Of a stretch of DNA of 5,766 nucleotides, positions 1 to 5,766 are shown in pieces (positions within the stretch are counted from its first letter, which is position 1; each line of letters opens with the position of its first letter). The stretch comes from Bacteroidota bacterium (GTDB taxonomy: Bacteria; Bacteroidota; Bacteroidia; J057), in contig RDXT01000321.1 of NCBI GenBank assembly GCA_004292985.1, forward strand, positions 1 through 5,766, written 5' to 3'. Made by a program: the position numbers and the translations under genes. The notes beneath the pieces were generated by a model. It had not been told where the DNA came from. It saw only the letters and a program-made list of their open reading frames with translations, and searched no databases.

Positions 1-783
1 TCGGAATATGCCCGCCAGGCCCTGATAGATTTTGAGCAGACCCGCGAGACGCACCCTACCCGGCTCATGCTGCGGATATGGCGCATCAACTCCCTGCAAA
101 AACTGCTCGACCTCAGCGAGGCAGCCACCGAAATCGAAGCCCTGGGCGAAGACCTCGCGCTCTACAACCGCCAGAATTATGCGGAGTTCGCTTTTCACTA
201 TTATGCGCGCAAAGCCTATAACCTGAAACTCAACGGCCACTGGACCGAAGCGAGCGCCGTTCTCGATGAGGCCTTCAACCAGCGGGAAATCCTGCGCAAC
301 GAAGCATACGAGCTGTACCTGCTCATCAGCCGGGCCGACCAGCAGTTCTGCTACGGGAGCTACCCGGAGGCGGAGGCAACAGTCGCCCAGATTTTGCAGC
401 ACAGCGCCTATGGTGCCGCCGACGAGGGCCTGCGTTTGTATATCCGCATTTTTGAGCTGGTAAATGTATTTGAAACCGGAAATATGCCGGGTGCCGATGC
501 CCTGAGCGAAGACATCCGCCGCAACTTCCGCACCCTGCTCCGCGACGAAGACTATACCCGCGCAGCGCGTTTTTTAGACATCATGCAGCGGATGATCACC
601 GCCCGCAGCGAAGGCAAAAACATCTCTCTCCGCGCTGCCTGGCGCAACTTTACCGAGGCCATCCCCCGCAGCGAGGTGGGAGATAACAGCATCATTTTGT
701 ATGAACTCTACCTGCGCTCCTTGCTGCCGGGAGAGCCTTCGTACCGCGACCTGCTGACTGCGATGGTGAAACGGGGGGGCTGA
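1..783 (+). CDS. TPR-like helical repeat protein, C-terminal part (5' end outside window)
   Basis: The frame is open from the first base of the window to a TGA at 781-783, giving 260 residues with no start visible; the internal Met at position 67 is not needed as a start because the reading frame continues upstream. The protein is almost entirely predicted amphipathic helix, rich in Ala, Leu, Glu, Arg and Tyr. Helix pairs such as residues 65-95 (AFHYYARKAYNLKLNGHWTE, then ASAVLDEAF) and 117-137 have the small/large residue spacing of tetratricopeptide-like repeats, although the match to the TPR consensus is loose. There is no signal peptide or membrane segment in the visible part and no catalytic motif. 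TPR-like proteins usually act as protein-interaction scaffolds; a specific role cannot be assigned. The stop lies directly after a run of seven G (773-779), so the last residues (KRGG) depend on that run being correct. The 3' end overlaps the convergent barrel gene by 92 bp. Confidence 0.82.
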   Translation, partial: SEYARQALIDFEQTRETHPTRLMLRIWRINSLQKLLDLSEAATEIEALGEDLALYNRQNYAEFAFHYYARKAYNLKLNGHWTEASAVLDEAFNQREILRNEAYELYLLISRADQQFCYGSYPEAEATVAQILQHSAYGAADEGLRLYIRIFELVNVFETGNMPGADALSEDIRRNFRTLLRDEDYTRAARFLDIMQRMITARSEGKNISLRAAWRNFTEAIPRSEVGDNSIILYELYLRSLLPGEPSYRDLLTAMVKRGG

Positions 784-1507
784 GCAAAAATCCATACTCC
801 ATTCCGAGGGTATAATGTGCGACGTTCATCCGGCTTTCGGAGGCGGCGCGGACTCCCAGGCCATTGGGATAATACAACAGCGTGTACATCAGGGGGTTCA
901 GCCAGTTGATGCAGGCCGTTACACCAAAGCGGCTGCGCGGTCCGGCAGGCGCATACAGGCTGATAAAAGACTGAAAACCCGGACTTACCCGCCTGCGGGC
1001 AGTGATTTCGACAGCCATGGCGCGGTCGCTGCCGATCGGTCCGGGGTCTGCGGATTGAAAAAGGGCAACCCGCTCCGGGAGCACATTGGTTTGCAGGCCA
1101 AATCCGTAGCGGATACTCACCAGGCCAAATGCCTCCGGGATATGGTGTAAAATGCCCGAAATGGTCGCAAAATGGCTGCGGCGGTGGCGGATGCTCATGC
1201 TCAGTTGCTCGGTAAAGGGATAGGCAACGCTGCCATCGAGCATATAGCTGCGGTAACAGAGTTCGGTATAAACGCCGAGGCCATGTGAAAAAAGAAATTC
1301 TGCCCGCAGGCCTGCCCGGTAGCTCTGGTCAAAACCCTGGGTTACTTTCGGGAAAATAAAATCGTCGCGCAGGCGGGAATTACCTGCCATAGTGGCCCGG
1401 CTGAAGCCCATTTCTGCATAGGGAAGGAGCCAGATTTCGGGACCGTTCTGGGCCTGGAGGCATGTACAAAGGACTGCGAAGGCGCAGAGGATAAGCCTGA
1501 TTTTCAT
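692..1507 (-). CDS. Secreted protein, probable small outer-membrane beta-barrel
   Basis: A 271-residue protein read from ATG at 1507. This start is preferred over an upstream in-frame ATG at 1624 because it places a classic Sec signal peptide at the N-terminus (MKIRLILCAFAVLCTCLQAQ, cleavage likely after LQA near residue 19); the longer form would bury this hydrophobic core and overlap the kinase gene. The mature part shows alternating polar/hydrophobic strands with many aromatic residues and Gly turns, for example residues 64-90, 111-142, 163-186, 191-202 and 230-242, as expected of a Bacteroidota outer-membrane barrel of the porin-like type; the exact family is not recognised. The last barrel-like strand ends at about residue 242 (GMEYGFLL). 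A Ser/Pro/Ala/Arg-rich tail of 29 residues follows, which lies entirely antisense to the 3' end of the upstream plus-strand gene and may not be conserved. The gene lies 79 bp downstream of the kinase gene on the same strand. No clear Shine-Dalgarno is seen. Confidence 0.82.
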   Translation of the reverse strand: MKIRLILCAFAVLCTCLQAQNGPEIWLLPYAEMGFSRATMAGNSRLRDDFIFPKVTQGFDQSYRAGLRAEFLFSHGLGVYTELCYRSYMLDGSVAYPFTEQLSMSIRHRRSHFATISGILHHIPEAFGLVSIRYGFGLQTNVLPERVALFQSADPGPIGSDRAMAVEITARRRVSPGFQSFISLYAPAGPRSRFGVTACINWLNPLMYTLLYYPNGLGVRAASESRMNVAHYTLGMEYGFLLSPPVSPSQSAGRGTKALPAARSAGRVHTK

Positions 1508-1524
1508 AGAGGGATATTTTGCCC

Positions 1525-1557
1525 TGAATCTACGCCCGGCCTTTCTCTCTCCGCAAT
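1525..1557 (-). promoter_or_regulatory. Weak candidate promoter for the barrel gene
   Basis: On the minus strand, TAGATTCA (1532-1525) partly matches the Bacteroidota -7 consensus TAnnTTTG, and ATTG (1557-1554) lies 21 bases upstream in the place of the -33 TTTG element. Transcription would start shortly before the ATG at 1507. Both matches are imperfect, so read-through from the kinase gene is an equally possible source of transcript. Confidence 0.2.
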
Positions 1558-1586
1558 GCAATAATAAAGGCATGCAGTGGGCTATC

Positions 1587-4088
1587 CTACGCCGGGGGTA
1601 CACCCGCACCGAGGAATCGCACAATTTTCCGGTATAAGTCCCTGGGGTTGAAGGGTTTACTTACAAAATCATTCATCCCGGAAGCGATCACTTCATTGCG
1701 GACCTCCTGCATGGCATCGGCGGTCAGGGCGATAATGGGAATGGCAGATTTAGGGCCATCGAGCCTGCGAATCCGGCTGGTAGCCTCATAGCCATCCATC
1801 ACTGGCATCTGAAGGTCCATCAGCACCACGTCATAGGCGCGGTCGCTCAGCATCAGGAGGGCTTTTTCTCCGTTTACCGCCGTTTCGACCTCTATATCCC
1901 ATTTTTGCAGAAATTTCGCAGCGATTTTCTGGTTCACCAGGTTGTCTTCGACGAGCAGCACGCGCGTACCCGCGAGGCTTTTAAAGTCGGTAATCTCGTA
2001 GTCGCTGTGACCCCGGAGGGCTTTGTTGCTGTCCGCCGGAAGTTCAAATCCCAGGGTAAAATAAAAGGTAGAGCCTTTATCCACTTCACTGACCACCTTC
2101 AGTTCGCTTCCCTGGAGTTCCAGCAGGCGGGTGCAAATGGCCAGTCCGAGGCCGGTGCCTCCGTATTTGCGGGTATGGTCGGCGCTGGCCTGTGTGAAGC
2201 TGTCGAAAATGGTCGAAAGTTTGTCTTCCGGTATCCCAATGCCGGTATCTGTGATCGAAAAGGTAATAAAGGCCTGATGGTCCGTTTGTCTGTCGAGCGA
2301 AATCTCCATTTTTACCTCGCCCCGCTCCGTAAACTTAATGGCATTATTGAGGAGGTTGGTCAGCACCTGGCTCAGGCGGGTGGGGTCCCCTATCACATGC
2401 TCCGGAATCCGGGGATCTACCTTCAGGGACATGCTGAGGTTGTTTTCATCGGCTTTTTGCTGGAGAGAACGCACCACAAAGGCACTCAGGGAAGGGAGCG
2501 GGATGTCTGTTTTCTCAAACTCAAGTCGCCCGGATTCGATTTTGCTGTAATCGAGGATGTCATTGATAATCACCAGCAGGTTTTCTCCGGCAAAACGAAG
2601 CGTATTGAGGTGGTCTAACTGCTCGGGCTTGGGGTCTTCCTGCACCAGCAGGTGCGTGATGCCAATGACGGCATTCATCGGCGTGCGGATTTCGTGGCTC
2701 ATGGTGGACAAAAACTGCGAGCGCGCACGGGCAGCCGCTTCGGCCCGCTCTTTGGCCTCGACCAGGGCTGCATGTTTCATCTGACGATCGGTAACATCCC
2801 GGACGATACACACGATCTCAGCTTCCCCGCATTTTACGATCCGCGCCTCGTAGTATTTAAATGCTCCGCCAATAGGGATTGAATACTCAAATATTTCCAC
2901 CCTGCCCCCTGATCGTGCCGCTTCGATTTTTTGCATCATCAAGGTGTGTATTTCAGGAGGAAAAGGGATAATGCTCACGTGGCGGCCAATAAAATCTTCA
3001 GGTTTCAGCAACAGTTCACTTTCATTATCCGCCTTAAATCCGATAAAATCACCTTCCAGGTTCAACTGAAAAATCATATCCGGCAGCGCATCGATCAGGG
3101 CCAGGTTGCGCCGCTCGCTCTGACGGATTTTCTCTTCTGCCCCAATCTGTGCAGAAATATCGGCGTGGGTGCCCACAAGGCGCAGAGGTTTGCCTTCCTT
3201 GCTGTAGCTGACAATTTTCCCGCGAAAAAGCACATGTTTATACTGACCGTCGCGGGCTCTCAACTGAAACTGCGCCCGCATAAAAGGGTCCTTGTCCTGC
3301 GTATGCTCCAGAGGATCAAAGGCATACAGTCGCTGGTCGTCAGGATGAAGCAGGGCAAGCAGTTCATCGCCCCTGACTGGCGCTTCCTCCGGTGCATAGC
3401 CAAACATCTTGCACCAGGAGGGCGAGACATACATGTGGTCTTCGGGAATGCTCCAGTCAATCACGCCGTCCTGGTTGCCATCAATGGCATAGCTCCATCG
3501 CTCTTCTGCCAGGCGGAGTTGCTCGCTGAGGACGGAAAGTTCGGCGACTTTTTCCTGTAGTTCCTGCTGGTTGCGCAGGAGGGTTTGCCGTGAGTTCATC
3601 AGGCGCGCTGCGATCAGGTACATGCCAAGGATCAGCAATACCAGGAGGCTGGCTACACTTGCAGTTGGCAGCACAGGATCGCTGGCCGCTATCACCGCCA
3701 CCGGCATGATCAGCATAGCGCTGCCCAGCAGCAAGCGGATGTAGATCAGCCGGCTGAAAATAAAAGGAAAGAGGCAGACTGTCAGAGAAGCCGCCACTAC
3801 ATATAATACATTCAGATGGTTGGCGTACATCATCAGGCTCACCCAGACCACACAGACCATCCCCGAAGCGAAGGCGTAGGCCTCTGCCTGAGAAATGGAC
3901 AGTTTATAGTAGATGAGCACAGCCCCACCGATCATCATCAGGGCGATCAGGGCACGAAAAACGGGGGGATCCCACACATCTGCGGCTGAAATCAGGTTGG
4001 CTACCCCGCCCATAATAAAAAATACCCCGCTAACTGCCAGTGTGTACCTCAAAAAAGAAGCATAGTTGCGGGGGGAAGAGATGTCCAT
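1587..4088 (-). CDS. Membrane hybrid sensor histidine kinase (6 TM, PAS-PAS-HisKA-HATPase-REC)
   Basis: A complete 833-residue protein from ATG at 4088 to TAG at 1589-1587. Six hydrophobic segments (about residues 14-34, 43-61, 70-88, 93-111, 114-135, 142-161) are joined by short loops, so there is no extracytoplasmic sensor domain. A coiled-coil linker (166-196) leads to a PAS_3-like domain with PAC motif (about 195-312) and a second PAS domain (about 323-436). The HisKA domain carries the phospho-acceptor His465 in STMSHEIRTP. The ATP-binding domain has an N-box around Asn582 (LLNNAIKFTE), a G1 box at 614-619 (DTGIGI), an F-box at 627-631 and a G2 box at 643-649 (GGTGLGL). The receiver domain (about 707-826) has acidic Glu714/Asp715, phospho-acceptor Asp758 in VVLMDLQMP, Thr789 and Lys811, so all key residues are present. 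The expected role is autophosphorylation at the inner membrane and His-to-Asp transfer to its own receiver. No HPt or DNA-binding output domain is present, so the final target is unknown. It is transcribed divergently from the MFS transporter gene. Confidence 0.97.
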   Translation of the reverse strand: MDISSPRNYASFLRYTLAVSGVFFIMGGVANLISAADVWDPPVFRALIALMMIGGAVLIYYKLSISQAEAYAFASGMVCVVWVSLMMYANHLNVLYVVAASLTVCLFPFIFSRLIYIRLLLGSAMLIMPVAVIAASDPVLPTASVASLLVLLILGMYLIAARLMNSRQTLLRNQQELQEKVAELSVLSEQLRLAEERWSYAIDGNQDGVIDWSIPEDHMYVSPSWCKMFGYAPEEAPVRGDELLALLHPDDQRLYAFDPLEHTQDKDPFMRAQFQLRARDGQYKHVLFRGKIVSYSKEGKPLRLVGTHADISAQIGAEEKIRQSERRNLALIDALPDMIFQLNLEGDFIGFKADNESELLLKPEDFIGRHVSIIPFPPEIHTLMMQKIEAARSGGRVEIFEYSIPIGGAFKYYEARIVKCGEAEIVCIVRDVTDRQMKHAALVEAKERAEAAARARSQFLSTMSHEIRTPMNAVIGITHLLVQEDPKPEQLDHLNTLRFAGENLLVIINDILDYSKIESGRLEFEKTDIPLPSLSAFVVRSLQQKADENNLSMSLKVDPRIPEHVIGDPTRLSQVLTNLLNNAIKFTERGEVKMEISLDRQTDHQAFITFSITDTGIGIPEDKLSTIFDSFTQASADHTRKYGGTGLGLAICTRLLELQGSELKVVSEVDKGSTFYFTLGFELPADSNKALRGHSDYEITDFKSLAGTRVLLVEDNLVNQKIAAKFLQKWDIEVETAVNGEKALLMLSDRAYDVVLMDLQMPVMDGYEATSRIRRLDGPKSAIPIIALTADAMQEVRNEVIASGMNDFVSKPFNPRDLYRKIVRFLGAGVPPA

Positions 4089-4123
4089 AAAGGGGCTATT
4101 GCGCAGTTCCGAATGTCATATTA

Positions 4124-4131
4124 CAAACGTA
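4124..4131 (-). promoter_or_regulatory. Candidate -7 promoter box for the kinase gene
   Basis: Minus-strand TACGTTTG (4131 to 4124) is an exact match to the Bacteroidota primary-sigma -7 consensus TAnnTTTG and lies 35 bases upstream of the kinase ATG, implying a leader of about 30 nt. The upstream element is less clear: a TTTG at 4160-4157 is 25 bases away, longer than usual, and a T-rich TTTC at 4150-4147 is 15 bases away. No Shine-Dalgarno precedes the start, as is common in this phylum. Confidence 0.5.
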
Positions 4132-4165
4132 AAAATATCTCAGCACGAAAAAAATACAAAACACG

Positions 4166-4178
4166 CTGTTATTAACAG
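4166..4178. repeat. Perfect palindrome CTGTTA-T-TAACAG, possible operator
   Basis: Six-base arms separated by one T form a perfect dyad in the AT-rich spacer between the divergent kinase and transporter genes. It lies upstream of both candidate promoters: about 35 bases from the kinase -7 box and 34 bases before the transporter -33 element. That position and symmetry suit a binding site for a dimeric regulator. No regulator gene is in the window and only one copy is seen, so an operator role is inference. Confidence 0.35.
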
Positions 4179-4211
4179 TAGCCCCCGGAAAGCGCATACT
4201 GAACTCCCTGT

Positions 4212-4241
4212 TTTGTTTATTCTCAAGTTGGTTTATCTTTA
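4212..4241 (+). promoter_or_regulatory. Candidate promoter for the MFS transporter gene
   Basis: TTTG at 4212-4215 and TATCTTTA at 4234-4241 are separated by 18 bases, fitting the Bacteroidota pattern TTTG-(17 to 23)-TAnnTTTG with one mismatch at the last position of the -7 box. Transcription would begin near 4248, leaving a leader of under 20 nt and an A-rich stretch (TTAAAACGA) directly before the ATG at 4266 in place of a Shine-Dalgarno. Confidence 0.5.
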
Positions 4242-4265
4242 TCGTTCTTCTATCCCTTAAAACGA

Positions 4266-5498
4266 ATGAGCACCCCAACTACTCCTATACGCATTCTTTT
4301 CAGCCTTCCTGTCATCGTAGCCGCACTGGGTTACTTTGTGGATATTTACGACCTGCTGCTCTTTGGCATCGTGCGGCTCGAAAGCCTCCGGGCGATGGGC
4401 CTCAGCGAAGACCAGGTGTCGAGTGTCGGCGCGAGCATCCTCAACTGGCAAATGAGCGGTCTGCTCGTGGGCGGCATCCTCTGGGGGGTGATGGGCGACA
4501 AACGCGGGCGCCTCTCCGTACTCTTTGGCTCGATCATTACCTATTCTCTCGCCAATATCGCCTGCGGCTTTGTGCAGGACCCCGATACCTACCGCATTCT
4601 GCGCTTCATTGCCGGTGTAGGTCTGGCAGGCGAGCTGGGGGCGGGCATCACCCTCGTTTCCGAAGTGCTGCCCAAAGAATTGCGGGCCATCGGCACCTCG
4701 CTCGTCGCCGGAATTGGCCTCTTCGGAGCCGTTGTAGCGTATTTTACGGTGCAACTCTTCTCCTGGCGGGGGGCCTACTTTGTCGGAGGAGGCATGGGAA
4801 TCGCCCTGCTGCTGCTGCGGATCGGCGTATTCGAGTCGGGCATGTTTAACAGTGTCAAAGAGCAACGGCATATCGAGCGGGGAAATTTTTTCTCCTTTTT
4901 CACCCAGCGGAAGCGCCTCTTTACCTACCTCAAATGCATCGGCATTGGTCTGCCCACCTGGTTTGTGATCGGGATTTTGTCCACCTTCAGCAATGAATTT
5001 GGCAAGGCGCTGGGCATCGCCGAGCCGATCAAACCCGGCCTCAGCATCATGTGGTGTTATGTGGGTCTGGCCGTCGGCGACCTGCTCAGCGGATTTATCA
5101 GCCACGCCCTGCATTCCCGCAAAAAAGCCGTTGCCCTGATGATGGCATTTACCCTGATCGGCTGCCTGGTTTTTCTCTACGCAGGGGTCAGCAGTGCTCA
5201 GGCACTCTATATGCTCTGCCTCTGGATGGGCTTCGGCATCGGCTACTGGGCCATGTTTGTAACCATCGGCGCTGAGCAGTTTGGCACCAACCTGCGCGCC
5301 ACCGCTGCAACGACAGTTCCCAATATGGTGCGCGGCACGGTCGTCGGCATGACCAGCCTCTACGGCATCCTGAAACCCAGCCTGAACACCATTCACGCCG
5401 GAGCCGTTGTGGGCCTGATCTGCTTTATCATTGGCTTTTACTCCATCCTCACCATCGCCGAAACGCATGGCAAGGACCTGGATTTTCTGGAGGAATAA
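4266..5498 (+). CDS. MFS transporter, probable proton-coupled metabolite symporter
   Basis: A complete 410-residue inner-membrane protein with about 12 hydrophobic helices, the usual length for the major facilitator superfamily. TM1 carries the acidic pair Asp26/Asp29 in GYFVDIYDLLLFG, resembling the DGYD/DxYD region of metabolite and aromatic-acid proton symporters. The loop between TM2 and TM3 has motif A at 74-83 (GVMGDKRGRL). TM4 begins with Arg113 in LRFIAGVGLAGELG. The loop between TM10 and TM11 has EQFGTNLRAT (337-346), matching the E-x-F-P/G-T-x-x-R-A-T signature of these families. The C-terminus ETHGKDLDFLE (399-409) is the familiar ET-x-G-x-x-L end of sugar and metabolite symporters. 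The second copy of motif A, between TM8 and TM9 (HALHSRKKA, 280-288), is degenerate. The chosen ATG gives a short cytoplasmic N-terminus of eight residues before TM1. The substrate, likely a small organic acid or sugar-type solute, cannot be told from sequence alone. The gene is divergent from the hybrid kinase gene. Confidence 0.95.
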   Translation: MSTPTTPIRILFSLPVIVAALGYFVDIYDLLLFGIVRLESLRAMGLSEDQVSSVGASILNWQMSGLLVGGILWGVMGDKRGRLSVLFGSIITYSLANIACGFVQDPDTYRILRFIAGVGLAGELGAGITLVSEVLPKELRAIGTSLVAGIGLFGAVVAYFTVQLFSWRGAYFVGGGMGIALLLLRIGVFESGMFNSVKEQRHIERGNFFSFFTQRKRLFTYLKCIGIGLPTWFVIGILSTFSNEFGKALGIAEPIKPGLSIMWCYVGLAVGDLLSGFISHALHSRKKAVALMMAFTLIGCLVFLYAGVSSAQALYMLCLWMGFGIGYWAMFVTIGAEQFGTNLRATAATTVPNMVRGTVVGMTSLYGILKPSLNTIHAGAVVGLICFIIGFYSILTIAETHGKDLDFLEE

Positions 5499-5604
5499 CG
5501 CCCAGCGTCACATCGCGCGTAGCGGGGTTGGGAAACAGCAGGAGGCAGGACTCGTCGGGCGGGTCACAGGTGCCCGTACCGAACCTTTCTGAATCCGGGA
5601 TGAT
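5449..5604 (-). pseudogene. Possible out-of-frame remnant with T9SS sorting-domain-like motif
   Basis: On the minus strand, a frame one base off that of the small secreted ORF is open from 5604 to a TGA at 5451-5449 (51 codons). It reads DSERFGTGTCDPPDESC and then LLLFPNPATRDVTLG (PNPA core within 5503-5538). In T9SS type A sorting domains, a hydrophobic residue plus aromatic, PNPA/PNPF, then an alternating hydrophobic strand marks the start of a C-terminal domain of roughly 70-80 residues. Here only about 25 residues follow before the stop, and these run antisense to the last 50 bp of the transporter gene. There is no start codon of its own. The simplest reading is the 3' end of the small secreted gene after a one-base indel, with a truncated sorting domain; chance resemblance is not excluded. 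Confidence 0.3.
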
Positions 5605-5726
5605 TCATTCCGTTCAACCACTCTGGCTTTGCTTTTCATCACTCCTGCATCCAGGGCTCCCGGAGCGCAGCATTGCCCAAGGCAAAGGATCGTAACCAAA
5701 GCCAAAATCGCAATAAGCCGGTTCAT
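5508..5726 (-). CDS. Small secreted-type protein, hypothetical, possibly frameshifted
   Basis: A 72-residue ORF from ATG at 5726 to TGA at 5510-5508. Support for a real start comes from the A-rich leader (AATAACAACAAAA) just before the ATG and a clear N-terminal signal sequence: Asn-Arg, then a hydrophobic core (LIAILALVTILCLG, residues 4-17), then Gln-Cys-Cys. The Cys at 19 gives a poor lipobox (LGQC), so cleavage by signal peptidase I or II is undecided. The remainder (residues 21-72) is Arg/Ser/Pro-rich with no recognised domain and looks like low-quality coding sequence from about residue 42. At that point another frame opens that contains a T9SS-like motif, so the true product may be a longer protein broken by an indel. 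The gene is convergent with the transporter gene, its stop 9 bp beyond that gene's stop. No promoter is clear in the 40 bp before the window ends. Confidence 0.4.
   Translation of the reverse strand: MNRLIAILALVTILCLGQCCAPGALDAGVMKSKARVVERNESSRIQKGSVRAPVTRPTSPASCCFPTPLRAM
5590..5607. repeat. Short inverted repeat TGAATC / GATTCA
   Basis: Six-base arms (5590-5595 and 5602-5607) around a six-base loop. It has no T-run on either strand and a weak AT-rich stem, so it is not a convincing terminator. It coincides with the point (near 5604) where the reading frame carrying the T9SS-like motif becomes open inside the small secreted ORF. Confidence 0.3.
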
Positions 5727-5766
5727 TTTTGTTGTTATTGAGTTGTTAACCGGAATACCGATGGGG

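Noticed and set aside
1072..1082. GCTCCGGGAGC here and its reverse complement at 5656-5666, each a near-palindrome
   Set aside because: Two 11-base matches inside coding sequence in a GC-rich window; a one-base loop cannot form a hairpin and there is no shared context, so coincidence is likely.
1508..1586. Terminator between the kinase and barrel genes
   Set aside because: Only short, interrupted arms such as AGGG/CCCT are present and no stem followed by a T-run was found on the minus strand.
1508..1624. N-terminal extension of the barrel gene to an upstream ATG at 1624
   Set aside because: It would add 39 Arg-rich residues before a clear signal peptide and overlap the kinase stop; the ATG at 1507 gives a normal secreted protein.
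1905..2618. 237-codon plus-strand open frame inside the kinase gene
   Set aside because: It lies antisense to the HisKA, ATPase and receiver coding region, has no recognisable domain, and the minus-strand kinase is unambiguous.
2931..3560. 209-codon plus-strand open frame antisense to the PAS region of the kinase gene
   Set aside because: Shadow frame with no motif, no leader or promoter, and no signal or membrane pattern.
4096..4278. 60-codon minus-strand open frame across the divergent spacer
   Set aside because: It covers the AT-rich regulatory spacer and both candidate promoters, overlaps the transporter start, and its translation shows no domain.
4257..5468. 403-codon open frame antisense to almost the entire MFS transporter gene
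   Set aside because: Its translation is Gly/Ala/Asp/His/Gln-rich low-complexity sequence without domains, as expected from the reverse of a biased-codon membrane protein gene; the plus-strand protein has all MFS motifs.

Overview
The window looks like chromosomal DNA from a member of the Bacteroidota, possibly the Saprospiria/Lewinella side; the phylum is better supported than the class. Three signs point there. Start codons lack a clear Shine-Dalgarno and sit behind A-rich leaders. The divergent spacer carries TAnnTTTG-type -7 boxes with upstream TTTG elements. A short segment near the right end resembles a type IX secretion (T9SS) C-terminal sorting motif. Base composition is moderately GC-rich in genes and AT-rich in the spacer. 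There are no tRNA, rRNA, CRISPR or insertion-sequence signals.

Layout, left to right. (1) Positions 1-783, plus strand: the 3' part of an all-helical, TPR-like protein of unknown function, cut by the window edge. (2) Positions 692-1507, minus strand: a secreted protein that looks like a small outer-membrane beta-barrel; its last ~30 codons run convergently into the end of gene 1. (3) Positions 1587-4088, minus strand: a complete hybrid sensor histidine kinase (six membrane helices, two PAS domains, HisKA, HATPase_c, receiver). (4) Positions 4089-4265: a divergent spacer holding candidate promoters for both flanking genes and a perfect CTGTTA-T-TAACAG palindrome between them. (5) Positions 4266-5498, plus strand: a complete 12-helix MFS transporter of the proton-coupled metabolite symporter type. 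(6) Positions 5499-5766: a short secreted-type ORF on the minus strand whose other reading frame contains the T9SS-like motif, suggesting a broken or very small exported protein.

The kinase and the transporter share one regulatory spacer, so joint control or a sensor/uptake pairing is a reasonable inference, but nothing in the sequence identifies a ligand or substrate. The kinase ends in a receiver with no HPt or DNA-binding output, so its phosphorelay partner must lie elsewhere. The barrel gene lies 79 bp downstream of the kinase on the same strand and could be co-transcribed or have its own weak promoter. I see no convincing new multi-gene system. The most unusual items are the frame-broken T9SS-like remnant and the two convergent 3' overlaps.
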